Shown piece after piece: positions 53,443 to 61,701 of a stretch of DNA of 64,000 bases. The notes below the pieces were generated by a model. That model made no database searches and was not told the origin of the DNA. It saw nothing but the letters and a program-made list of their open reading frames with translations. Made by a program: the position numbers and the translations under genes. The stretch's first letter is position 1. Every line of letters starts with the position of its first letter. Where the stretch lies: contig CAWIHK010000001.1 in the NCBI GenBank assembly GCA_963835935.1, forward strand, positions 186,001 through 250,000, in the 5' to 3' direction. This DNA is from CAWIHK01 sp963835935. Its GTDB lineage: Bacteria; Bacteroidota; Ignavibacteria; UBA10030; CAVZMI01.

Positions 53443-55437
53443 TCATTTGAGCAATAGCAGTTTCTTGCTATCATGATACGCTCCTGCTTCAAGTCTAAAG
53501 AAGTACACTCCGCTTGGAAGATTGGTTGCCTCAAAAGTAACAAGGTGGATTCCAGCATTCTCGTGCTGATTGACCAACGTCTTTAATTCCCTTCCGAGCA
53601 CATCATAAATTTTCAAAGTCACATGAGCCGCAACTGGAAGTTGATAGCTAATTTTCGTTGATGGATTGAACGGATTCGGATAGTTCTGAAGCAGAGTGAA
53701 CTTAGATGGAATTGCATTTGTGGTTTGACTTACTGATGTCGCGGTAAGCCATAGATTTTCGTTTACTACACCTGTTAAAGTCGCGTATGGGTCAATGCCA
53801 TTTCCATCCCAACCGTAAGGGTCGACAGAAATAGAATCTGAGCCGACAATCTCCTTTACCTCAAAATGAAGATGTGGTGCAACTCCTCCAGTATTGCCTG
53901 AGTGACCGATAGAATCACCCACATTAACATTTTCGCCAACACTTACATCGATGTCGTTAAGGTGGAGGTACTGTATCAAGTAACCATTGCCGTGAAGAAT
54001 CCTTACCCACTTTCCAGACGCATCATCATTGACATTGTGCGCAACAATAACTGTGCCACTCGCTGCGGCAAACACGGTTGTGCCTATGGGGACTCGGTAA
54101 TCGTACCCTGGGTGTCCATCATAGTTCAAAGTGGTCGGCCCCGTTCCGAGAGTACCTACATAATTTGCTACGGAGGAAAGGAATGCCGTTCCGTCTTGTT
54201 TCTTGTAACTGTAAAGATAACCGCAACTATATTGAGCTGGAGGTTCGTTTGGGTCGGGCACGGTCGCAATTTCACCTGTAAAATCTTCAACGGTGTCATT
54301 AGGACAATACCTCGGCCCTGAATGGTCAAAGACTGAGACAATCGGAGCATCATAAGGATTATAACCTTCAAGCGGAAACCTGAGGAATGAAGCAGTACCT
54401 TCTCCCATTTTCTTTATCGACGCGCCGCCGCTATTCGGAGTCTCCGACCAATAAATGCCCGTCCCAACGACTTGGATAGTAGAAGGCGAATTCAATCCAG
54501 ATGCAAGCGTCGTTATTGTTCCACCGCTCGTGGATATTTTCTTTATAGAGCCACTGTTGGCATTATAAATGCCATTGGTCCAAGTTCCCGTTTCCACCCA
54601 GAAAACATAACCGCTGGCAAAATCTAATGTGATGCCGTATGGCGCATTCAATCCAGATGCAAGTGTTGTTACTGTTCCGCCATTTTTTGGAACCTTTCTT
54701 AGCACCCCGCTACCAGCAACAGGGCCACTACCAACATCCCCACTTTCCGTCCAGTAAATATTGGAAGCGTCGAGCACAATGTCATTGCCACTAGTTAATC
54801 CAGTGGCAAGTGTTGTCACCGTGCCCCCACCTAACGGCATCTTCCTTAAAACTCTGGTGTAACCGTTCTCACTGATTTCTGTCCAATATATAAAAGCGAT
54901 GTCTACGCTGATGGGGGCAAGACTCCAATACGGTGACCCGCTGTAGATTGTTGTCGCAGAACCCCCATTTTTCCCAACCTTCTGTATATTGCTAGTCGGC
55001 TCCTGCCAATAAACATTTGTGGAGTCAATCGCTGCTGCACCCTGCGGATAGTTTAGCCCCGACGCAAGCGTAGTTATAGCGCCTCCCTTCTTAGGTACCT
55101 TTTTTATAGTGCCATTGTTGTTTGGCCAACTCCCCCTTTCTATAAAGTATACATTGAAATCATCGAATAGCACGGCGTCTGGGTGATTCAAACCAGAGAC
55201 AAGTGTTGTTACCGTTCCACCATTCTTACCCACTTTCCTTATAATTCCAGTAGTGGCGTCGTTATAGTAGGGAACAGTACCGTCGTCCTCTGCCCAATAA
55301 ATGGCGTCAGAATCCATCATGATTTTTGACGAAACACTTAGTCCAGAGGCGAGGGTGGTTGGTGCAAGTTGTGCATTTGTGTTGACCACGCAAATGAGGA
55401 CAAGCAGAATAGGTAAAGATGTGTACCGAGTAGACAT
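53443..55437 (-). CDS. Secreted beta-propeller/M23 metallopeptidase protein with T9SS tail
   Basis: 664 residues with a signal peptide (ILLVLICVVNTNAQ). Residues about 25-345 are six or seven propeller blades with the recurring phrase GGTVTTLASGLN and IYW. The M23 (LytM) endopeptidase domain follows (about 435-530) with zinc ligands His442 and Asp446 in GHPGYD and His522/His524 in APHLHFE, plus VVAHN-like and YLHLNDI motifs. The T9SS tail (QNYPNPFNPSTKISYQLP to SKKLLLLK) follows. It probably cleaves peptidoglycan cross-bridges or a peptide of another cell, outside the producer. AAGGAG precedes the start. It occupies its own cassette between attC 1 and attC 2. Confidence 0.85.
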   Translation of the reverse strand: MSTRYTSLPILLVLICVVNTNAQLAPTTLASGLSVSSKIMMDSDAIYWAEDDGTVPYYNDATTGIIRKVGKNGGTVTTLVSGLNHPDAVLFDDFNVYFIERGSWPNNNGTIKKVPKKGGAITTLASGLNYPQGAAAIDSTNVYWQEPTSNIQKVGKNGGSATTIYSGSPYWSLAPISVDIAFIYWTEISENGYTRVLRKMPLGGGTVTTLATGLTSGNDIVLDASNIYWTESGDVGSGPVAGSGVLRKVPKNGGTVTTLASGLNAPYGITLDFASGYVFWVETGTWTNGIYNANSGSIKKISTSGGTITTLASGLNSPSTIQVVGTGIYWSETPNSGGASIKKMGEGTASFLRFPLEGYNPYDAPIVSVFDHSGPRYCPNDTVEDFTGEIATVPDPNEPPAQYSCGYLYSYKKQDGTAFLSSVANYVGTLGTGPTTLNYDGHPGYDYRVPIGTTVFAAASGTVIVAHNVNDDASGKWVRILHGNGYLIQYLHLNDIDVSVGENVNVGDSIGHSGNTGGVAPHLHFEVKEIVGSDSISVDPYGWDGNGIDPYATLTGVVNENLWLTATSVSQTTNAIPSKFTLLQNYPNPFNPSTKISYQLPVAAHVTLKIYDVLGRELKTLVNQHENAGIHLVTFEATNLPSGVYFFRLEAGAYHDSKKLLLLK

Positions 55438-55479
55438 ACTAATTTTCTCCTTTCGTGAGATATAGTGAAGGGCAATTGC

Positions 55480-55644
55480 GCCTAACGTGCCGCGTAAAAC
55501 TGTCGCCCCGACGCGGGATTTAGCAGATGATTCATTTCATATCCGCACCGCGGCGGGGTGGAGCGAACACAACTAATATTAAGAAAAATTTCGATTTATT
55601 TCTGACTCACCAACAAGTGAGCGCCAGTTTTACGCGTGTTAGCC
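55480..55644 (-). other. attC site 2
   Basis: Left core GCCTAAC (55480-55486), right core GTTAGCC (55638-55644). The arms CGCGTAAAACTGTCGC and GCGCCAGTTTTACGCG pair; the interior has CCCCGACGCGGG and CACCGCGGCGGGG. 165 bp. Same type as attC site 5. Confidence 0.8.
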
Positions 55645-55679
55645 GCCGTTTGCACTCCTCATGGTAGACATTATTACTT

Positions 55680-56672
55680 CTAAGGAAGCGTTGAAGAGCT
55701 ACTTCTATAAATACCCCTAGACGTTCCTACATAAATAAATCCGCCTGGATCAACGATCATACAAGAAACCTCTCCCATGAGCTCGATAGAATCAATTCCT
55801 TCCCATGTAATTCCATCGTCATCAGAGATATGAATATAAGTCCCACAGTCATCAAGAAGAATCCGTTGGGAGGAATCCACAGCAAAACAAAACGGGAGTG
55901 CGAGATTACCAAATGATTCATATGCTTGATACCAATGTTGGCCATCGTCAATCGATCTATATACTCCCTTAGTACGATCGTCGAAATATTGCCCAACTCC
56001 TACAAGTATACTACTATCGGGTGTGACTGTGATACAATTTACATATTCGTTCAGCAATCCATTACTGGATTTGGACCAAGAATGCCCATGATCAATCGAG
56101 CGATAGATACCCCCATTGGTATGAGGCCATATATTCCGTGAGCCGGCATAGATGATACCATTCGATGCAGTAAAAAGAGAATGAACACAGGTTTTAATTA
56201 ATCCTTTATCGGATGGAAGCCAGGTTCTGCCGGAATCGGCAGATCGAAATAGAAAAAAATCTCCGCCAGCGATTATTTCACCGATTGCATTAACAGTGAG
56301 GCTTCGTATAATATGATCTCCGAGACCTGCACCGACCCAACTTTTACCCCCGTCATATGATCGAAAAACACCATGATGTGTTGCAGCAAAGAGGCCCCCT
56401 CGAGAATCCAGATATAAGCAATTTACGATAGTATCATTAAGGCCATTATTTGAGTGAGTCCAAGTAACGCCTGCATCTTCTGTATAATAAATACCTTCAT
56501 TATTTGTCCCAACAAAGAGCGTCCGATTCTTATCAACGGCAAAGCAAAGAACATTCGTTTCGCGATTGAAATTTGTTTTAATCCAGTAATCACCTTGTGC
56601 ATTCAATCTCATACTATTGAAATGCGCGACCGTCAGGATCGCCATTATTATTTCTAAATTGCGATATTTCAT
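55680..56672 (-). CDS. Secreted BNR/YCF48-like beta-propeller protein
   Basis: 330 residues from the ATG at 56672; the longer open frame runs through the attC palindrome and is not real. A signal peptide (EIIMAILTVAHFNSMRLNAQ) is followed by seven repeats of about 40 residues with FRSYDGGKSWVGAGLG, YRSIDHGHSWSKSSNGL and YRSIDDGQHWYQ. This S/T-x-D-x-G-x-T/S-W pattern is the BNR/Asp-box propeller. It has no T9SS tail and ends just after the last repeat (GIYRSSSSTLP). The ligand is unknown. Single gene in its cassette. Confidence 0.8.
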   Translation of the reverse strand: MKYRNLEIIMAILTVAHFNSMRLNAQGDYWIKTNFNRETNVLCFAVDKNRTLFVGTNNEGIYYTEDAGVTWTHSNNGLNDTIVNCLYLDSRGGLFAATHHGVFRSYDGGKSWVGAGLGDHIIRSLTVNAIGEIIAGGDFFLFRSADSGRTWLPSDKGLIKTCVHSLFTASNGIIYAGSRNIWPHTNGGIYRSIDHGHSWSKSSNGLLNEYVNCITVTPDSSILVGVGQYFDDRTKGVYRSIDDGQHWYQAYESFGNLALPFCFAVDSSQRILLDDCGTYIHISDDDGITWEGIDSIELMGEVSCMIVDPGGFIYVGTSRGIYRSSSSTLP

Positions 56673-56699
56673 AAGATACGCCCTTTGGGTGCAAATGGC

Positions 56700-56859
56700 G
56701 GCTAACGTGCGCAGCAAAAACGAACCCCGGCACTACTACTAGCAAATGATTAATTTGTACTCGCCTCGTGGCGGGGTTAGCGAGCACTCTTATTTAGTCT
56801 ATATCGATTTCCCTTCGCTTTTTTCAGATGAGCGAGCGACGTTTTTGCTGCTGTTAGGC
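56700..56859 (-). other. attC site 3
   Basis: Left core GGCTAAC (56700-56706), right core GTTAGGC (56853-56859). The arms GTGCGCAGCAAAAACG and CGTTTTTGCTGCTG pair, with ACCCCGGC/GGCGGGGTT inside. 160 bp, a third arm type. Confidence 0.75.
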
Positions 56860-56872
56860 GCAGTGCTTACAT

Positions 56873-57973
56873 TCATTTTTTTGTTCGTATATTCATCCTT
56901 TCCTGACCAGGCTTAACTACTTCAAGCCTCAATTTGCTGCCTATATCTGTCATTTGAATATCGATCTCTTTGTCATCGGGGGAAAGATTAATGTCTGCTT
57001 CGAAGAAGTGATACCCTTCCGCAGTAACCTCGATATGCATTGGAATTTTCGAAAGGGGTTGAAATGTTGAACAAAATATTGATATGGCTACTTCTGACTC
57101 CGAATTAAATTGCAATGAATTATGTTCAACGCAAAGTGTGTTGCTACTTGGCCACAATTTACGAGTTATTAATGACACGTATGCATCACGAGAATACTCT
57201 TTGCGCTTATCTGTTGGAATAATTTCAGGTATAGGTGGAAAATCTGCTCTTAACGTTTTGGCGATTGCCGTAGAAATACAACTTTTGGCAGATGTCAGGT
57301 TGTCGGCAGTAATATTATAAGTTATGTCTTTTGTTTTGAGAGGCCTGTGAGAATTGAAGTCCAGTATGTTTATTTTTAGAGTACGAGTAGAGACGTATTT
57401 ATTTTCGATATTAGTGGAAGCAAGATCAATTACGTTTATAATATTTTGCTTAAATATTCTATTTTCATAGTTCGCTTCCCAATTACCGATACATCCCTCA
57501 CATGGCGGACGATTGGTATAACCAGTTGTATATGTGAACTTTGTAATGTCTTCTTTGCCTTGCAAATAAGATGGATATGCTGAAAGGAATTTGTCTACGT
57601 GCTCGGGTACTGTTTCTCCCGGTCGCAATAAGATTCTGAATCTTTGATTTTTATGTCCGACATCGTTCATGAAGGCGATGCCCCCACCTCTTTGCAAAGA
57701 CCAATTGCTGGATGGGTCTTCAAGATAAAGTTGACGATCCACTTCTAGAATAAAATTAGGATCATGCAAAAAAATGATTGCTCCCGAAGGATAAATGATA
57801 TGGCTAGTCACTTTCTCCGAATGTAATTCTCCAAGAAGATTACCTTCCAGATAATATGGATTTGGAGTGGTGGTTTCCACATTTACATCAGGAGAATATT
57901 GTGTATCGTACAGGAAAGAACAAGATTCGAGAATAATAGTTAATAGAAATAGTATTACAAGATTTACTTTCAT
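56873..57973 (-). CDS. Predicted lipoprotein of unknown function
   Basis: 366 residues from the ATG at 57973, with GAGGT upstream; the longer frame lacks a site. The lipobox is LESC in LVILFLLTIILESCSFLYD (Cys near residue 18), so the mature protein is lipid-anchored. The mature part contains a Cys pair in RPPCEGCIGNW and late beta-rich repeats (IPMHIEVTAEGYHFFEADI, GSKLRLEVVKPG) that resemble a PEGA-type module. No enzyme motif. Single gene in its cassette between attC 3 and attC 4. Confidence 0.7.
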   Translation of the reverse strand: MKVNLVILFLLTIILESCSFLYDTQYSPDVNVETTTPNPYYLEGNLLGELHSEKVTSHIIYPSGAIIFLHDPNFILEVDRQLYLEDPSSNWSLQRGGGIAFMNDVGHKNQRFRILLRPGETVPEHVDKFLSAYPSYLQGKEDITKFTYTTGYTNRPPCEGCIGNWEANYENRIFKQNIINVIDLASTNIENKYVSTRTLKINILDFNSHRPLKTKDITYNITADNLTSAKSCISTAIAKTLRADFPPIPEIIPTDKRKEYSRDAYVSLITRKLWPSSNTLCVEHNSLQFNSESEVAISIFCSTFQPLSKIPMHIEVTAEGYHFFEADINLSPDDKEIDIQMTDIGSKLRLEVVKPGQERMNIRTKK

Positions 57974-58032
57974 ATTTACCTCTATGATAGATTCTAGTGA
58001 TAATAGTATGATATTGTGTATGTAAGCATTGC

Positions 58033-58166
58033 GCCTAACGTTTCGCCGCACCACGCAGTCCCGCTTGCCGCTCTTAATGATTAATTATTCTCGCGGCAAA
58101 GCGGGATTGAGCGACGACAATAATTTATCTACAAATGACGGAGCGTAGTGGTGCGGCGTGTTATAC
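58033..58166 (-). other. attC site 4
   Basis: Left core GCCTAAC (58033-58039), right core GTTATAC (58160-58166). The arms CGCCGCACCAC and GTGGTGCGGCG pair perfectly; inside, CCCGCTTGCCGC pairs with GCGGCAAAGCGGG. 134 bp. Nearly identical to attC site 6. Confidence 0.85.
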
Positions 58167-58209
58167 GCAGCGCGACCAATTGCACTCTGACATCGATATA
58201 TATATGAAA

Positions 58210-58494
58210 CTAATCAGCTTTGTGTCCGATATTGTAAGAAAGTATTAAAAAGTATCCAATCATTATTAGCGCTGCTAATAAAAAATACAGCGACGTTTTG
58301 TATTTTTTATTGATAAAAGAAGATACACCAAAGACGCTGAATAGAATAAGAGCAAGTAAATAAATCGCATAAATAACAATTACAGCTCCTCTAGCACCAA
58401 GAAAAGGTATCTTTGATAATTCATTAGTTATAAAGAGAATAAAATTTGTAATACCATTAATAACTGTATCATATATATATTTTAATAACTGCAT
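58210..58494 (-). CDS. Small two-helix membrane protein A1 (candidate immunity protein)
   Basis: 94 residues from the ATG at 58494, one base after the RHS stop (TGA-T-ATG). The longer open frame through the Lys/Arg-rich stretch is not real. It begins MQLLKYIYDTVINGIT and has three hydrophobic stretches (about 14-22, 35-55 and 66-85), at least two of which should cross the membrane. The end is SYNIGHKAD. A close paralogue is at 63215-63499. Small membrane proteins directly after toxin-like genes are often immunity proteins; that role is an inference here. Confidence 0.75.
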   Translation of the reverse strand: MQLLKYIYDTVINGITNFILFITNELSKIPFLGARGAVIVIYAIYLLALILFSVFGVSSFINKKYKTSLYFLLAALIMIGYFLILSYNIGHKAD

Positions 58495-58495
58495 A

Positions 58496-59200
58496 TCAAT
58501 TACCCCCATTCGTTCCTTGTTGTTCTTGCGCTTTTTTCTTTTCTTCCTCTTGTTTCTTCTGCTCTTCTTGTTTTTTCTGTTCCTCCATTTTTTTCTTGGC
58601 ATTCAGAAAATCCTGAAATATATTGGAAGGTAACGGCAATATTGAGGTTGTTTCGACGTGTATTGTCCCTGAAGTATTGATTAGTTGTACTGCAGTTTGT
58701 CCACAATTGTTATCGAGTAAGTTGTAATCTTCATTATCTTTTTTCCTTTCTTCGATATTCTTTACAACTATTTTATCGGTTGCTTGAGAAGTTCCAATGG
58801 TTGCTTCTTGGAGAAGAGCTTTATTGTCTTTTAGATAGGCATTAATGTCAGAGGTTTGATGACCTTCGACATTCGTTAATGTCATAGCGGCCGCGTTACT
58901 TACAGGACCGAAACTCCACGTAGCGAGAATTTTCCCTGAGTTGTGGTCAACAACTTGCAAAATTATATGTCCTGCATCTTTATCCGGCTGTCTATAAATC
59001 ATTTTTATATCTTTGCCGTTGGGATCGATCCGGTTGAGCGGATTATTGCCAACATAACAATAAGGGGAAAGGGAAGCATAATTTTCTTTGTGTGGGTCAG
59101 TTTGGAGAAATCTTCCCGTTCTCGCGTCATAATACCTTCCGGCAAACGAGAAATTAGAAAACATTAGAAAGATAATAACAGCAAGAAAGTATCTGTGCAT
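58496..59200 (-). CDS. Secreted RHS-core mini-protein with papain-like C-terminus, variant A1
   Basis: 234 residues. A signal peptide (FLAVIIFLMFSNFSFAG) leads straight into an RHS-associated core (RYYDARTGRFLQTDP, SPYCYVGNNPLNRIDPNG, residues about 20-65), the junction that in large RHS proteins precedes the toxin. The C-terminal domain (about 66-190) has AGHIILQVVDHNSGK and YNLLDNNCGQTAVQLI, a His-before-Cys order suggesting a permuted papain/NlpC-like fold. A charged KKQEEQKKQEEEKKK tail follows. It is effectively the last 5-10% of an RHS toxin. It lies one base after the transglutaminase-like gene and one base before the small membrane gene. Confidence 0.75.
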   Translation of the reverse strand: MHRYFLAVIIFLMFSNFSFAGRYYDARTGRFLQTDPHKENYASLSPYCYVGNNPLNRIDPNGKDIKMIYRQPDKDAGHIILQVVDHNSGKILATWSFGPVSNAAAMTLTNVEGHQTSDINAYLKDNKALLQEATIGTSQATDKIVVKNIEERKKDNEDYNLLDNNCGQTAVQLINTSGTIHVETTSILPLPSNIFQDFLNAKKKMEEQKKQEEQKKQEEEKKKAQEQQGTNGGN

Positions 59201-60440
59201 ATTACTTAACTCCTTTCTCTTGTTGAAATTGTTTGAGTGATTTGGATGATATTTGGAAAAAACTCATTGGGTACTCTCGTACGATACCCAATTCTTCTGC
59301 CTTTTGTTTGTATTTCACGTAGACTTCCAACTTCGCTTGAATGAGCGGCACGTATCGTTCAGAAATTTCTTCAAGTGAGATCTGCAATTCGGGATTAGCT
59401 TGAAACTGAGCGGACTGACTTGGTTGAAAATCAGACTGATTCTGTTTTGTTCTGTCCACAGGCAGCATGTTCTCAATGTGAAGCTGAAACGCAGAGAAAT
59501 CGGGTTCAGGGATTTTAAACATTTGTTGCAACGGATTGGGAAGTTGAGGCGTTGGAGATGGTTGATTCCTTGATTTACTCCTCGTATAGGCACCGAAGAA
59601 AAATATCTCACCTTGTTTCTCGTCGTTCATCTTCTGTTCTAATTCGATCGCCTCTTGAAGATGAAGTGTCGCATAGTTCATCATTGCTGAGGAAAATGTT
59701 GAATCATACTTCATAGAAAGTTCCAGATAGTGCTTCGCTTTTGCAAGATTTTTGCGGGCGATCCATTCGTTTGAATTGACGAGAAGAAGCGATGCTAAAT
59801 ACTCTTTCTTTGTCAAGGTACGAAGATAGACACCGTTTTTAACAGACTGTTCAGAAACGAAGAATGTTTTCATGTATTCTGCGTCTGGAGCATAACCGCC
59901 GCCGTTAGTTGCTTCAATATTCGTTTGAAAATTGGTAATATTGGTTTCAGGAATATACCGAACAAAAAAATGATATGGTAGACGCGAAGCGAAAATCGGA
60001 TAACCGAGGCGCTCGCCAAGAATTACATACATCATCGGTAAAGTTATGCAAGAACCTTTCTTTGTTGCAATGTAACCGTTGATGAATTTGTTCGAAAGAT
60101 TTTTCACTCCTAAATCGTCATCGTCATAACCGAAAGTGATTTTATCATTCCATGGGCCTTTTTTATATAGATATGTATTCAATGCCCGAACTCGCTTATC
60201 GGGGTCAGTTATGCCGCCAAAATATTGTTTATACCGTTCAGCCATGTATCGGAAGCAATATAGGAAAAAATCAATCTTGAGATCAGGATAAAATTCTTTG
60301 GCGAGAACGAGGTCGGCAAGACCAATATCTATTTGTTCTTCCGGTAACTCAAGGATTTGTTCAATTGTAAGTATAGAATCTCTTGTGAGGACGGAATCTT
60401 GTTGTTGAGCAAACAACGAAGAACTGAATAAAAATATTAT
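58985..60440. repeat. Long direct repeat of 61485-62940 (about 1.46 kb, offset 2500 bp)
   Basis: From the RHS core (…CTGTCTATAAATC) through almost all of the transglutaminase-like gene the two segments appear identical, with only a few substitutions near 60390. Identity ends sharply at the RHS core/C-terminus border (58985/61485) and in the signal peptide region of the transglutaminase-like gene. Confidence 0.85.
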
Positions 60441-60464
60441 AATTGCGAAACAAAATTTGTGCAT
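59202..60464 (-). CDS. SirB1-like transglutaminase-fold exported protein, copy 1
   Basis: 420 residues from the ATG at 60464, with AAGGGAAG upstream. A signal peptide (AIIIFLFSSSLFAQ) is followed by a transglutaminase-core-2 domain: YLYKKGPWNDKITFGYD, KKGSCITLPMMYVILGERLG (Cys nucleophile) and SRLPYHFFVRYIPE (His), the Cys-His layout of SirB1 proteins. A tetratricopeptide-like helical part follows (KHYLELSMKYDSTFSSAMMNYATLHL). The last 110 residues are Gln/Pro-rich then helical. Near-identical to copy 2 at 61702-62964. The role relative to the RHS gene could be processing or crosslinking (inference). Confidence 0.85.
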   Translation of the reverse strand: MHKFCFAIIIFLFSSSLFAQQQDSVLTRDSILTIEQILELPEEQIDIGLADLVLAKEFYPDLKIDFFLYCFRYMAERYKQYFGGITDPDKRVRALNTYLYKKGPWNDKITFGYDDDDLGVKNLSNKFINGYIATKKGSCITLPMMYVILGERLGYPIFASRLPYHFFVRYIPETNITNFQTNIEATNGGGYAPDAEYMKTFFVSEQSVKNGVYLRTLTKKEYLASLLLVNSNEWIARKNLAKAKHYLELSMKYDSTFSSAMMNYATLHLQEAIELEQKMNDEKQGEIFFFGAYTRSKSRNQPSPTPQLPNPLQQMFKIPEPDFSAFQLHIENMLPVDRTKQNQSDFQPSQSAQFQANPELQISLEEISERYVPLIQAKLEVYVKYKQKAEELGIVREYPMSFFQISSKSLKQFQQEKGVK

Positions 60465-60533
60465 TAATGTTCTTCCCTTCACTTATCAATGATTACGATA
60501 TGCAACGCTAGTCTTTAAAGCAGGCCGCGTTGC

Positions 60534-60694
60534 GTATAACGTGTCGCGTAAAACTGCCGCCCCGACAACCACTCTTGATGACCAATTTCTTTATGGTTGG
60601 CGGGGTGGAGCGAACACTATTTATATATTGAGCCGAGCTTCGTTTTATTTTTGCGTCATCAAATAAGTGAGCGCCAGTTTTATGCGTGTTATAC
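60534..60694 (-). other. attC site 5
   Basis: Left core GTATAAC (60534-60540), right core GTTATAC (60688-60694), exact inverted repeats. The arms CGCGTAAAACTG and CAGTTTTATGCG pair with one mismatch; GCCCCGACAACCA pairs with TGGTTGGCGGGG inside. 161 bp. Same type as attC site 2. Confidence 0.85.
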
Positions 60695-60704
60695 GCAGCG
60701 CGGC

Positions 60705-60956
60705 CTATTTATGCCCAAGATGGGAAAATAAGATAACAATTATTAAGATTTGAGCGATTGTTATTCCTGAGATTAGTGAAAACCAGAGATATTTTTTTTT
60801 AAGAAATAGTTTAACACTTAAATAAATAAAGAAGATTAAATAGCATAAAATTATTATTGGGATAAGAAATTCATGTTTTCGTACAAAAGGAATTTTTAAT
60901 AGTAGGCCGACAAACGCACCTAATATTTTTATGAATATTTCAGTCAATTTGTCCAT
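60705..60956 (-). CDS. Small two-helix membrane protein B (candidate immunity protein)
   Basis: 83 residues, with AAAGG before the ATG. The hydrophobic stretches FLIPIIILCYLIFFIYLSV and LISGITIAQILIIVILF should cross the membrane, preceded by an amphipathic MDKLTEIFIKILGAFVGLL. Same size, place and layout as the A-type protein at 58210-58494, but apart from the shared end (GHK) the sequence is different, as expected if it is matched to the different RHS C-terminus upstream. Confidence 0.7.
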   Translation of the reverse strand: MDKLTEIFIKILGAFVGLLLKIPFVRKHEFLIPIIILCYLIFFIYLSVKLFLKKKYLWFSLISGITIAQILIIVILFSHLGHK

Positions 60957-60971
60957 GGAAATTACCTTTGA

Positions 60972-61700
60972 TTATCGTGGTGGTTCTGAATTTTCAGCTC
61001 CCCAACCATTAAACGGATCACTTTCATTTGAGTTAGATTTTCCATTCCTTTTTTCTTCATTATTCTTCTTTTCTTCACTCCTCTTTTTTGCTTCTTTGAA
61101 AACATCGAATACTCTCCAAGGCGTAAAGGAGATTGGAGAATCATCGCTCATATCTATACCTATAAATTTCAAAATATCTTCAGCAGTAGTTCCGCAATTA
61201 TTATTATACAAATTATACTGCTCGTTTTCTGCTTTCTTTTTTTCTATTTTATCACATGTAGCTTTGTCTGTTTTCTCGTCTGTTATTATTGTTACCGCTT
61301 CATAATTTTTGTCCTTCAAGTAAGCATCTATGTTTTCAGTTTGGTGGCTTTTTACATCTATTCCTGCGGCTATTTTAATTTTATTTGAAAAAGAATTGTC
61401 AGCTGGACCAAAACTCCAACTCGCCATGACTTTTCCAGTTTTCCCATTAACGACTTGTAAAATGATGTGTCCAAAATCTCCGCTGGGCTGTCTATAAATC
61501 ATTTTTATATCTTTGCCGTTGGGATCGATCCGGTTGAGCGGATTATTGCCAACATAACAATAAGGGGAAAGGGAAGCATAATTTTCTTTGTGTGGGTCAG
61601 TTTGGAGAAATCTTCCCGTTCTCGCGTCATAATACCTTCCGGCAAACGAGAAATTAGAAAACATTAGAAAGATAATAACAGCAAGAAAGTATCTGTGCAT
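60972..61700 (-). CDS. Secreted RHS-core mini-protein with papain-like C-terminus, variant B
   Basis: 242 residues. The first 70 or so residues (signal peptide, RYYDARTGRFLQTDP, NNPLNRIDPNG, KMIYRQP) are identical to variant A1. The C-terminal domain has the same His and Cys motifs (FGHIILQVVNGKTGK; YNLYNNNCGTTAEDIL) but otherwise diverges strongly, including an AAGIDVKSHQTENID insert and another tail (DSPISFTPWRVFDVFKEAKK). That is the pattern of polymorphic toxins: constant core, variable end. Starts one base plus TA after the transglutaminase-like stop. Confidence 0.75.
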   Translation of the reverse strand: MHRYFLAVIIFLMFSNFSFAGRYYDARTGRFLQTDPHKENYASLSPYCYVGNNPLNRIDPNGKDIKMIYRQPSGDFGHIILQVVNGKTGKVMASWSFGPADNSFSNKIKIAAGIDVKSHQTENIDAYLKDKNYEAVTIITDEKTDKATCDKIEKKKAENEQYNLYNNNCGTTAEDILKFIGIDMSDDSPISFTPWRVFDVFKEAKKRSEEKKNNEEKRNGKSNSNESDPFNGWGAENSEPPR

Positions 61701-61701
61701 A

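Noticed and set aside
56673..56717. N-terminal extension of the BNR propeller gene
   Set aside because: It is translation of the attC arm; the signal peptide starts at 56672.
58494..58602. Lys/Arg-rich N-terminal extension of the small membrane protein
   Set aside because: It is the RHS tail read in another frame; the real start is the ATG one base after the RHS stop.
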